From NCBI RefSeq assembly GCF_009649685.1, contig NZ_WJPK01000001.1, positions 748,760 to 812,759 of the forward strand: DNA of 64,000 bases, in the 5' to 3' direction. The translations under genes and the position numbers were made by a program. The stretch's first letter is position 1. Each line of letters opens with the position of its first letter. The DNA comes from Flavobacteriaceae bacterium EG-1. GTDB taxonomy: Bacteria > Bacteroidota > Bacteroidia > Flavobacteriales > Flavobacteriaceae. The notes beneath the pieces were generated by a model. That model searched no databases and was not told the DNA's origin. It saw only the letters and a program-made list of their open reading frames with translations. Of the stretch, positions 34,292-42,592 are shown piece after piece.

Positions 34292-35224
34292 ATGAGCTCC
34301 CTACTACATATCACAAACGGAGACAGTTTCACAGAAAAGTTAAAAACACTTAATTTAAAAGGTGATATTATAACTTGGCGTGAGATGCTTTGTGAAGGAA
34401 AAACACTTACTAACGTAGGCAGTGAAACCTTTTGGAAAACTCGATTTGAATTTCTGAATAAAAACTACAAAGTCTCTAAATCTTGGTTTATTGAAAAAAC
34501 ACTTAAAGAATATCGTACTTTGTGTAATCATAAACAGGAAGATAAAATCGTTCTTTGGTTTGAATATGATTTATTCTGTCAGATAAACATGATAGCTGTA
34601 ATTAGCTGGCTTAAAACACACCGTAAATACGCCGAAATAACACTAGTTTGTAGCGGAAAAGAAGATGAAACAGAAAAAATGTATGGTCTTTGTGATTTAA
34701 ATAATGAACAATTATTAAATCTTTATGAAAATCGTGTAACATTAACTCAAGATGATATAGAATATGCCGATTATGTATGGCAATTATATTGTAGCGACAA
34801 TCCAATTCGTTTAGAAAACCTCAGTGATTTTGAAAATTATCAGTTTAACTATTTATCTGAAGCAGTAAAAAACCATTTATTCCGTTTTCCTAGTATTAAA
34901 AATGGACTAAACAAGATGGAAAATAATATTTTACAGCTTGCTATTGACAAAAAACCAAAATCTAAAGTTGCATTTCTTCAAACATTACTTGAAAATCAAG
35001 GTGGCCTAGGTTTTGGAGACACGCAATACGAAAGAGCTTTAAATAGATTAAAACCACTATTTACAACGTTCAATCCAGTTAAACTTACAAAAAAGGGTAA
35101 AGATATTTTAGATAAGCAAACCAGTTATTACTCTTGTATACAAGATAATGATGTGTATTTAGGGGGTGCATTAAAATATAATTTTCTTTACAATACAGAT
35201 TCTGATAAGATTCTAAAGCTTTAA
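34292..35224 (+). CDS. DUF1835 domain protein
   Basis: This 310-residue cytoplasmic protein opens SLLHITNGDSFTEKLKTLNLKGDIITWREMLCEG, the usual start of DUF1835 (HTNGD and WREML motifs). The rest is helical. The function is not established in the literature I know. It is followed after a single base by a nucleoside phosphorylase gene and then by a substrate-binding-like gene, so it may work in a nucleoside or nucleotide pathway; that is inference from the operon. Confidence 0.75.
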   Translation: MSSLLHITNGDSFTEKLKTLNLKGDIITWREMLCEGKTLTNVGSETFWKTRFEFLNKNYKVSKSWFIEKTLKEYRTLCNHKQEDKIVLWFEYDLFCQINMIAVISWLKTHRKYAEITLVCSGKEDETEKMYGLCDLNNEQLLNLYENRVTLTQDDIEYADYVWQLYCSDNPIRLENLSDFENYQFNYLSEAVKNHLFRFPSIKNGLNKMENNILQLAIDKKPKSKVAFLQTLLENQGGLGFGDTQYERALNRLKPLFTTFNPVKLTKKGKDILDKQTSYYSCIQDNDVYLGGALKYNFLYNTDSDKILKL

Positions 35225-35225
35225 A

Positions 35226-36095
35226 ATGATTTTCGGATCCTCGGAACTTATTTTAAATGCAGACAACAGCATTTATCACTTAAATTTATTACCTGAAGAT
35301 ATAGCCGATACAGTTATTACTGTCGGAGATCCTGAACGAGTTAGTCATGTTTCTTCAAAATTTGACAGCATCGAATTAAAAAAAGGCAAGCGAGAATTTA
35401 TAACCCATACAGGATACAAAAACGGAAAACGACTCACCGTAATTTCTACAGGAATTGGCACGGACAATATTGATATTGTATTAAATGAATTAGATGCTTT
35501 GGCAAACATCAATTTAGAAACGCGTACACTTCATGATAAAATCAAAAAATTAACTATAATTAGAATAGGAACTTCTGGAGCGATTCAACCGGATATAGAA
35601 TTAGATTCCTTTTTAATTAGTGAATATGCAATAGGCCTAGATGCGCTTATTAGCAATTATGAAAGTACCACAATACGAGAATCAGCATTTGAAGCGGCAT
35701 TCCTCAAACAAGTGAATTGGTCAAGCGTAAAACCCACACCATATGCAGTAAAAGGAGATGATAGACTAATAAAATTATTTAGCAAAAATCGTATACGATT
35801 AGGAATAACACTAACAGCATCAGGATTTTACGCTCCACAATTTAGGGAATTACGCTTAAAAGTTCAAGGAAAAAATCAGTTCGAGCAAATCATGGGATTT
35901 GTTCATGAAAATTGTCGACTAACGAATTTAGAAATGGAAACAGCAGGTATTTATGGTCTTTCAAAACTGTTAGGCCATAGCGCTATTTCTCTAAATGCCA
36001 TTTTAGCTAATAGAGCGACAGGAGAATTTTCAAAACATCCTAAAGAGGTAGTTGATAATCTAATAGAATATACTTTACAAAAAATTGCTCCATGA
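35226..36095 (+). CDS. Nucleoside phosphorylase (uridine/purine phosphorylase family)
   Basis: This 289-residue enzyme has the PNP/UDP family pattern: DTVITVGDPERVSHVSSKF (nucleoside and phosphate binding), ISTGIGTDNIDIVLNEL, IRIGTSGAIQPD and LEMETAGIYGLSKLLGH near the C-terminus. It splits nucleosides to base and ribose-1-phosphate. It is part of a three-gene operon: 1 bp after DUF1835 and overlapping the next gene by 4 bp. Uridine-type specificity is likely but not certain. Confidence 0.88.
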   Translation: MIFGSSELILNADNSIYHLNLLPEDIADTVITVGDPERVSHVSSKFDSIELKKGKREFITHTGYKNGKRLTVISTGIGTDNIDIVLNELDALANINLETRTLHDKIKKLTIIRIGTSGAIQPDIELDSFLISEYAIGLDALISNYESTTIRESAFEAAFLKQVNWSSVKPTPYAVKGDDRLIKLFSKNRIRLGITLTASGFYAPQFRELRLKVQGKNQFEQIMGFVHENCRLTNLEMETAGIYGLSKLLGHSAISLNAILANRATGEFSKHPKEVVDNLIEYTLQKIAP

Positions 36096-36937
36096 AAAAA
36101 GTACGTATAATAGGTGTCCCCGAGCATTTTAATTTGCCTTGGCATATGGCCATTGAGGAAGGCAGTTTTGAAGAACGCGGAATAGATTTACAATGGACCG
36201 AAATTCCGGAAGGAACAGGCAGAATGTGTCAAATGCTAAATGAAACAGAAACCGATTTAGCAATAATCCTAACCGAAGGCATAGTTAAAAGCATTTCCGA
36301 AGGAAATCAATCTAAAATAATCCAAGAATATATTGCATCACCACTATTATGGGGTATTCATGTAGCTGCTGAGAGTAAATTTAAAGCTATTTCAGAGCTT
36401 TTAGGTGCAAAAGCAGCCATTAGTCGGTTTGGTAGCGGAAGTCATCTTATGGCTTACGTAAATGCCCAAAATGAGGGCTGGAATACAGAAAACTTGCAAT
36501 TTGAAATTATTAATAATCTTGAAGGTGCTAAAAATGGTCTTAGAAATGGTACTGCCGATTATTTTTTATGGGAACATTTCACAACCAAGCCTATTGTTGA
36601 TGCTGGTATATTTAGAAGGTTAGGTGATTGTCCTACACCCTGGCCCTGCTTCGTAATTGCAGCAACAAATAAATTTATAGATGAAAATGAAGGAACTTTA
36701 AAGCATATTCTTGAAATAATCAATAATTATACCTTAGAGTTTAAGCAAATACCAAGCATAGACAAAACATTATCAAACAGATACGGGCAACAACTAGAAG
36801 ACATTAAAGAATGGCTTTCTATCACTCACTGGAGCCAAAATCAAATTGATCTACAAGTTTATGAAAAGATTGTACAAACACTAATCGACTTAAAATTAAT
36901 TAAAGTAGTGTTACCGCATCGCAAGGCCCTATACTAA
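36092..36937 (+). CDS. Substrate-binding-like (PBP2, Ca3427/NMT1-type) cytoplasmic protein
   Basis: This 281-residue protein has the fold of a periplasmic binding protein type 2: VRIIGVPEHFNLPWHMAIEEGSFEERGIDL, the ligand area PEGTGRMCQMLNETETDLAII and AISRFGSGSHLMAYVNA. It lacks a signal peptide, so it likely works in the cytoplasm, like the Ca3427 group rather than an ABC-transporter partner. Its ATG overlaps the phosphorylase stop. A role in binding a thiamine-precursor or nucleoside-like compound is possible. No transporter genes are nearby. Confidence 0.7.
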   Translation: MKKVRIIGVPEHFNLPWHMAIEEGSFEERGIDLQWTEIPEGTGRMCQMLNETETDLAIILTEGIVKSISEGNQSKIIQEYIASPLLWGIHVAAESKFKAISELLGAKAAISRFGSGSHLMAYVNAQNEGWNTENLQFEIINNLEGAKNGLRNGTADYFLWEHFTTKPIVDAGIFRRLGDCPTPWPCFVIAATNKFIDENEGTLKHILEIINNYTLEFKQIPSIDKTLSNRYGQQLEDIKEWLSITHWSQNQIDLQVYEKIVQTLIDLKLIKVVLPHRKALY

Positions 36938-37365
36938 ACCTTGGCATTCGCATCTGCTTTGAAATACGTAGTTACCAGCTTTGTTAAAGATTTTTCTGAA
37001 AGTGGTTTTCTGACAAATTCCTTTATTAAGGGGTTTTGCTTTGCTTTTACTTCATCACTTTGTTGTTCGCTTATTGTAAGCATAACAATTGCAATTTCAT
37101 CTTGTAATTCTTTACTAACAGATTTCTCATACTGTTCGAGAAATTGCCAACCATCCATTGTCGGCATATTAATGTCTAATAAAAGCAAACAAGGTGTTTG
37201 AATGGGATTTTCTTTGTCGAGGATAATATCTAGACCTTCCTTCCCATTTAAAGCCGCCTCAATATCAGCATCAAGATTTAGCTTATTTATGAAGACAGTA
37301 TTCAATAGATTACTAATAGAATCATCATCTATAAGCAATATGGTTTTTACAGCTTTCGAAATCAT
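36934..37365 (-). CDS. Response regulator, single receiver domain
   Basis: The start is set at ATG 37365, just before KTILLIDDDSISNLLN; an earlier in-frame start (37434) would add an unusual basic leader. The 143-residue protein is a CheY-like receiver: DDD acidic pocket near residue 11, phosphorylated Asp in LLLDINMPTMDGWQFL, Thr in MLTISEQ and Lys in FVRKPLSE. It lacks an output domain, so it would act through protein contacts. No histidine kinase is adjacent. It overlaps the convergent substrate-binding gene's end by 4 bp. Confidence 0.9.
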   Translation of the reverse strand: MISKAVKTILLIDDDSISNLLNTVFINKLNLDADIEAALNGKEGLDIILDKENPIQTPCLLLLDINMPTMDGWQFLEQYEKSVSKELQDEIAIVMLTISEQQSDEVKAKQNPLIKEFVRKPLSEKSLTKLVTTYFKADANAKV

Positions 37366-37573
37366 AAGTTGTTTGGTTTTCTTAAAAGTAGTAATTTTCT
37401 GTACAAATTTATGAGTAAAATTCATTTTACACACAAAATAATGTAAGTATTACAATATGATTTAAAAATCTTGGTCTTAATAATTAAATATGAAACTCTT
37501 CATCGATTTTTTTATAAGATACTCAATTTTATTCAATCATACAAATGTAAAATACTGATAGTCAATTATTTTA

Positions 37574-38239
37574 TCACCATTTCACTGTTTTTTGCTTGGT
37601 CTTAATTAATATTTCATTAGCAGCACTAAAATGCTTGTTGCCAAACCAATACCCTCTATTCGCACTTAAAGGAGACGGATGTCCAGACAAAAGCACATGA
37701 TGCTTATTTAAATCAATTAATTTTACCTTTTTTTTTGCATATCCACCCCATAATAAAAAAACAACATTACTTTTTGTGGCAGAAATAGTTTTAATTACTG
37801 CATCAGTAAATGATTCCCATCCCCTATTTTGGTGACTTCCTGGTTCATGAGCGCGAACAGTTAATGTAGCATTTAACAAAAGAACCCCTTGAGTGGCCCA
37901 ATGTTCTAAATTGCCGCTTTCGGGAACTTCTTTACCTAAGTCTGTTTTTAATTCTTTGAAAATATTTTTTAAAGAAGGCGGATGAATAATTCCATCATTT
38001 ACAGAAAAACAAAGTCCATTAGCCTGATTAGGACCATGATATGGGTCTTGACCTAAAATAACTACTCTAGTATCATCAAATGTACAATGGTTGAATGCAT
38101 TATAAATGAGTTCTATTTTAGGATAGCAGATTTGAGTTTCATACTCGTTTTTAACATATGATATTAATTCTTTGTAATATCGCTTATCAAACTCGTTTAA
38201 AAGTAGTTTTTCCCAACTGGGGTTAAGTTTTAAGTCCAT
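37574..38239 (-). CDS. ung: Uracil-DNA glycosylase
   Basis: This 221-residue enzyme is family 1 UDG: the catalytic water-activating motif GQDPYHGPNQANGLCFSV, the FTDAVIKTI helix and the DNA-intercalating loop HPSPLSANRGYWFGNKHF. It removes uracil from DNA to start base excision repair. Length is normal for the family. It is divergent from the mutS2 gene with about 145 bp between, an association of two DNA-maintenance genes that is common in this phylum. Confidence 0.95.
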   Translation of the reverse strand: MDLKLNPSWEKLLLNEFDKRYYKELISYVKNEYETQICYPKIELIYNAFNHCTFDDTRVVILGQDPYHGPNQANGLCFSVNDGIIHPPSLKNIFKELKTDLGKEVPESGNLEHWATQGVLLLNATLTVRAHEPGSHQNRGWESFTDAVIKTISATKSNVVFLLWGGYAKKKVKLIDLNKHHVLLSGHPSPLSANRGYWFGNKHFSAANEILIKTKQKTVKW

Positions 38240-38383
38240 GAAACAAATTTACAAACTAGGAATTCATAAGTTACTACGGAATTGATTATTAGTATAAATA
38301 GTATGAATGCTACTTCCATTAGGTTTGAAAATGCATGCGTTTCATCAGCAATACCTACCTTTGCCATCGTTTTTTGATGATTA

Positions 38384-40555
38384 ATGGATAAGTTTATAAG
38401 CAAAGCACTCGAAGATTTAGAATTTCCAACTGTATTGAACCAGGTGTCGGCCCGTTGCACAACAGATTTAGGTAAAGAACTATGTTCGCAAATTCTACCA
38501 CTTTCTAATTTCGATACCATAAAAGTAGTTTTGGGAGAAACCGCCGAGTATCATGGGTCATTTATCAGTGAAAACCGAATACCCAACCATGGTTTTGATC
38601 GTATTGATCATGAAGTTAAACTTTTAAAAATAGAGAATACTACGCTTGAAATAGAAGGATTTCGAAAAATAGGAAGCATTTGTAATGCTATAATTACCCA
38701 TAAGAAGTTCTTTAAAAAATTTAAAGAATATTATCCTCTGCTTTTTCAATTATCAGAAGAAATAGAAAGTAATACTAACATACCTAGTGAAATAAATACG
38801 GTTATAGATCGATTTGGCGAGATAAAAGACAAAGCTTCTGAGAATTTATTTCAGATTCGGAAAGAAATAAATGTGGTAAAGGGTAAAATAGGTCAAAGCT
38901 TTGCATCAGCCCTAAATTTATATCATGGCTCCGACTATTTAGATGATATTCGGGAATCCGTCGTAGAGAACCGCAGAGTTTTGGCGGTAAAGGCTATGTA
39001 CAGGAGAAAAGTAAAGGGCTCCGTAATGGGTTCATCCAAAACCGGGAGTATAGTTTACATAGAACCTGAAGCAACTTTAAAATTAAGTCGAGAATTAAAT
39101 AATTTAGAATTTGATGAAACCGAAGAAATTCAACGTATTCTTAGTGAGCTAACCAGTTTTATACGTCCGTATCGCGACCTATTAAACGAATATCAATATT
39201 TTTTAGCAAAGTTAGATGTTACTGCTGCAAAAGCTAAGTATGCATCCGAGACTAATGCGGTGTTACCGAAGTTAAACACAGACAAACGTTTATTTTTAAG
39301 AGATGCCTATCATCCACTACTCTACTTAAGCAATAAATTACAAGACGAAAAAACGTTTCCGCAAACTATAGAACTACATCCTGAAAACCGCATTATTGTT
39401 ATTTCTGGCCCAAATGCCGGTGGAAAGAGTATAACATTAAAAACTATAGGTTTATTACAAATAATGTTGCAATCAGGACTACTTATTCCGGTTCATGAAA
39501 GAAGTACGGTTTGTTTGTTTGATAAAATACTAACCGATATTGGTGATAATCAATCCATAGAAAATCATTTAAGCACGTATAGCTATCGATTAAAGAACAT
39601 GAATAATTTTTTACGCAAGTGTAATAAAGAAACCTTATTCTTAATTGATGAATTTGGAACTGGAAGTGACCCCGAACTCGGTGGAGCCTTAGCGGAAGCG
39701 TTCCTCGAAGTTTTTTATGAACGTGGTGCATATGGAGTAATTACTACGCATTACGCCAATCTTAAGGCATTAGCAGATGAATTGCCACACACAACAAATG
39801 CAAACATGGTATTTGATGGAAAAACCCTAGAACCAACCTTTCAATTGGTTTTAGGTGAGGCAGGAAGTTCATTTACTTTTGAGGTTGCACAAAAGAACGG
39901 CATCCCTTACTCGCTCATAAACAAGGCTAAGAAGAAGATAGAGCGCGGTAAGGTGCGTTTTGATGCCACGATAGCCAAATTACAGAAAGAACGCAGCAAA
40001 ATGGCTAAAACAGGCTCTAGATTGCATGAAGAAGAATTAAAAGCAAGGGAAGAATCTGCTCGTTTGGAAAAATTGAATGCAAAAATAAAATCCAAACTTG
40101 AGAATTATCAAGAGTTATATGATCATGATCAACGCATGATTCAATTGGGAAACAAAGTAAACAAAGCTGCTGATCGCTATTTTAGGGATAATAAAAAAAG
40201 ATCCCTTGTGTCTGAATTAATACGAATTGTTGAAACTGAAAACAGTAAGCGTAAAAAGAAAACAGCAAAAGAAGCCAAAGTTGAACGTGTAAAAAAGGCT
40301 AAAGTAGCGCAGGAAGTACAAAAAGAAGTCAAAGTAATTCGAGAAAAAAAGAAAGTCGAAAAGAAAAAAGCAGTTCAAAAAGAACAAAACAAGCCAAGGC
40401 CAGTATTTAAGGTGGGCGACCGTGTTAGAATGATAGACGGCAAGGCCGTTGGCTCTATTGACAGTCTTGAAAAAGGCAAAGCAACGGTGAATTATGGTAT
40501 GTTCACTACCAATGTAAGTGTAAATCAGTTAGAGTTGGTAGAACGTGCGAAATGA
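38384..40555 (+). CDS. mutS2: MutS2-family DNA-binding ATPase lacking the Smr domain
   Basis: This 723-residue protein has the MutS core and clamp helices (to about residue 300), Walker A GPNAGGKSITLKTIG, Walker B LIDEFGTGSDPELGG and the downstream THYANLKAL. A lysine-rich coiled segment (about residues 620-670) and a KOW-like end (VFKVGDRVRMIDGKAVGSI) follow. The usual C-terminal Smr nuclease domain (about 80 residues) is absent and the length agrees with that. It may suppress recombination or split collided ribosomes. A -7-like TACCTTTG lies at 38356-38363. Confidence 0.9.
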   Translation: MDKFISKALEDLEFPTVLNQVSARCTTDLGKELCSQILPLSNFDTIKVVLGETAEYHGSFISENRIPNHGFDRIDHEVKLLKIENTTLEIEGFRKIGSICNAIITHKKFFKKFKEYYPLLFQLSEEIESNTNIPSEINTVIDRFGEIKDKASENLFQIRKEINVVKGKIGQSFASALNLYHGSDYLDDIRESVVENRRVLAVKAMYRRKVKGSVMGSSKTGSIVYIEPEATLKLSRELNNLEFDETEEIQRILSELTSFIRPYRDLLNEYQYFLAKLDVTAAKAKYASETNAVLPKLNTDKRLFLRDAYHPLLYLSNKLQDEKTFPQTIELHPENRIIVISGPNAGGKSITLKTIGLLQIMLQSGLLIPVHERSTVCLFDKILTDIGDNQSIENHLSTYSYRLKNMNNFLRKCNKETLFLIDEFGTGSDPELGGALAEAFLEVFYERGAYGVITTHYANLKALADELPHTTNANMVFDGKTLEPTFQLVLGEAGSSFTFEVAQKNGIPYSLINKAKKKIERGKVRFDATIAKLQKERSKMAKTGSRLHEEELKAREESARLEKLNAKIKSKLENYQELYDHDQRMIQLGNKVNKAADRYFRDNKKRSLVSELIRIVETENSKRKKKTAKEAKVERVKKAKVAQEVQKEVKVIREKKKVEKKKAVQKEQNKPRPVFKVGDRVRMIDGKAVGSIDSLEKGKATVNYGMFTTNVSVNQLELVERAK

Positions 40556-40636
40556 AAACGTATTTAGATGATTTCAGTTTGTAGTAGAATTGATTATCAA
40601 CAAATTATCAAAAATCGTATATGATTTTTCAGAAAT

Positions 40637-40687
40637 AACAGCCGACACCAAGTTGCTGAATCTACAACTTTAGGTGCCGACTGTGTT
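40637..40687. terminator. Bidirectional hairpin between mutS2 and the cytolysin gene
   Basis: AACAGCCGACACC-AAGTTG and CAACTT-GGTGCCGACTGTGTT form a long stem with two small interruptions, between two convergent genes. Confidence 0.6.
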
Positions 40688-40693
40688 ATCAAA

Positions 40694-42280
40694 TTATTTG
40701 GTTCTGGTTATTTTAAAATGAGCAGTTATACCATCTTCAAAATCTAACTCTAATAACTTTTCTTCGCCTATACCAACCTCACTTAATTTTAATTCTTCAT
40801 ATAAGTCACCTATTGAGGTACTACCAAAATAACCGTTAGAATCTCGCAATTCTCCTGAGTATTCCAAAAAGTCCACATTCAAATTTGGTCTATAGGGTTT
40901 AAAAGTATAGGAATAATCCAAAATGTTATGAGTATCACTTTCGGATACATCTACTGCTTCATCTTTAGAAATACTCCATGTTTTTCCATCATCAACACCA
41001 TTTCCATTCGCATCTAATCGTTTACCACCTACGGTCATTTTTATTCTTAGTTTGCCATATACTTCATTAATATTATTATGCTCACCTGTTAACTTGGAAA
41101 TTGTAGCTAAAAATTCAGGGTATGCCAAATCACATTCCCGCAGTTGATATTCTGTGGCCAAAACAACTTTTGCAACAGGAAAACCTTCTTTCACATAATT
41201 AAGTTTATACGCCAAAGGTGCTCCAGGAGAGTCTTTAGAATAATTACCTCCTTCAGAAATAAAATTATATACTTCTCCTGGACCATTAATAGCCTGTACA
41301 GCACCAGCTCCAGAACCACCTATTATAAGTGCTTGTATATTAGATGAGTTAATAATATTTTGATATTCAACATCAATAGAACCATCTGTTGAGCCAACGG
41401 ATGCATCAAAAGCATTTTTAACATCGGTAATACTAGAGTTAGACTCTACAGTGTACAATACCATTCTACCATACTGCACTGAAGAAACATAAACTGGACT
41501 TGTAGAACCCAAAAGACTTACATTTGGCAAGCCTGTAAATAAATCAGAAGGAGAACTTCCTGGAGTATCAACATCCAAAGTGTAATACCGTTGAATAAAT
41601 TTTAACACAAAGGTGTTTTTATAGGTTGAATTACTAAAATCTAAAGTGTTAGATACTTTCTTTCCTACTCCCCTATAATTAACTCCTACAGAAGCCTCTA
41701 AATGTTGTGCAGAATGAACTTCCTGAATTTCTAGACTTATTGCTGCTGCAGTTGCTCCATTTACTTCTTGGTTCAATAAATCTACTATGCCTTGTCTAAC
41801 ATTCGATAGTTTATCAGGGTTCTCAATAACGACCTTAACTTTAGCTATATTCTGTAAAGAAGCTGAAATAGTTATGGGTGCTCTTTCTCCGCTAATACGC
41901 TCATATGCTCCAGTCGGGATGGTCTCTCCCTTTAATAAAGCACCTGGGTAAATTACATCTGTGGTAGGGTCTAAGGTAAACATTTCATTAAATCCAGGAG
42001 CACCTTTATATGTTTTAGTTGTACATTCTAAAGTAGAATCCTCAGTATCACGTTCAGGGTTACTAGTGTCTGTCTCAACAACAGAAGATTCCTGTGGTTG
42101 GTCAAAAGCATTTAGATTTGTAACGACTGCATTAAAATCCAAAGCTTCTTCCTCAGAATAATTTGGTTGTTCTGGTCCTGATTCCATTTCATCTTTACTA
42201 CAACCATTGAAGGCCATAAAAATTAAACTTAGTACAGATACGTAAATACCTGTTTTTAGAATTGATTGATTTGTTTTCAT
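40694..42280 (-). CDS. Cholesterol-dependent-cytolysin-like lipoprotein without undecapeptide
   Basis: This 528-residue protein has a lipobox (AFNGC at residue 27), an acidic linker, and the pore-forming thiol-activated cytolysin domain: VIYPGALLKG, VNYRGVGKKVSNTLDFSNSTYKNTFVLKF..., YYTLDVDTPGSSPSDLF, and the CDC signature YVSSVQYGRMVLY. It ends with LIIGGSGAGAVQ and TEYQLRECDL. The Trp-rich undecapeptide of domain 4 is absent, and the C-terminal 130 residues contain a calcium-loop-like stretch DANGNGVDDG. It probably oligomerises to form pores, anchored by lipid. The gene is divergent from a regulator, with shared repeat motifs upstream. Confidence 0.88.
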   Translation of the reverse strand: MKTNQSILKTGIYVSVLSLIFMAFNGCSKDEMESGPEQPNYSEEEALDFNAVVTNLNAFDQPQESSVVETDTSNPERDTEDSTLECTTKTYKGAPGFNEMFTLDPTTDVIYPGALLKGETIPTGAYERISGERAPITISASLQNIAKVKVVIENPDKLSNVRQGIVDLLNQEVNGATAAAISLEIQEVHSAQHLEASVGVNYRGVGKKVSNTLDFSNSTYKNTFVLKFIQRYYTLDVDTPGSSPSDLFTGLPNVSLLGSTSPVYVSSVQYGRMVLYTVESNSSITDVKNAFDASVGSTDGSIDVEYQNIINSSNIQALIIGGSGAGAVQAINGPGEVYNFISEGGNYSKDSPGAPLAYKLNYVKEGFPVAKVVLATEYQLRECDLAYPEFLATISKLTGEHNNINEVYGKLRIKMTVGGKRLDANGNGVDDGKTWSISKDEAVDVSESDTHNILDYSYTFKPYRPNLNVDFLEYSGELRDSNGYFGSTSIGDLYEELKLSEVGIGEEKLLELDFEDGITAHFKITRTK

Positions 42281-42592
42281 AATTTAATTGGTTTTATAGA
42301 TTCAACACCCCAAACCTATAGTAGAAAACAGGCGGACACTAATTTCGGGCATGGACAAAGTATGGACAGATACTGCCAAAAATCATCAAGATAACCATGG
42401 ACAGCATAATGTTTAATTCTTCAAAAATTATTATTAAACAACTGTTATTCAGTATTTTATAAATTAATTCAATTTTTTAATGCTATGTAAAAACATGGAC
42501 ATAGTATGGACAGGCGGTTTTATGGATAAGTAAAGATGAATTGATAGTGTAAAATATTTAGTTAACTTGGTACAACCGCTTACTTCTGCCTT
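42281..42592. other. Divergent control region between the cytolysin and regulator genes
   Basis: This 312-bp gap has no gene. It contains five copies of ATGGACA (separate entry), two copies of ACAGGCGG (about 42328 and 42510), and an AT-rich centre. Confidence 0.5.
42351..42512 (+). promoter_or_regulatory. Phased ATGGACA heptamer repeats, putative regulator sites
   Basis: ATGGACA occurs at 42351-42357, 42362-42368, 42397-42403, 42495-42501 and 42506-42512. The first and last pairs share the wording ATGGACA-nAGT-ATGGACAG and an 11-bp repeat distance, one DNA turn. One pair ends 70 bp from the cytolysin start and the other 80 bp from the regulator start, which suits activator binding at both promoters. 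Confidence 0.65.

Noticed and set aside
39483-39731. Minus-strand frame inside mutS2 (MHHVHKKL...)
   Set aside because: It lies opposite the Walker region of mutS2 and its sequence has no conserved pattern; a shadow frame.
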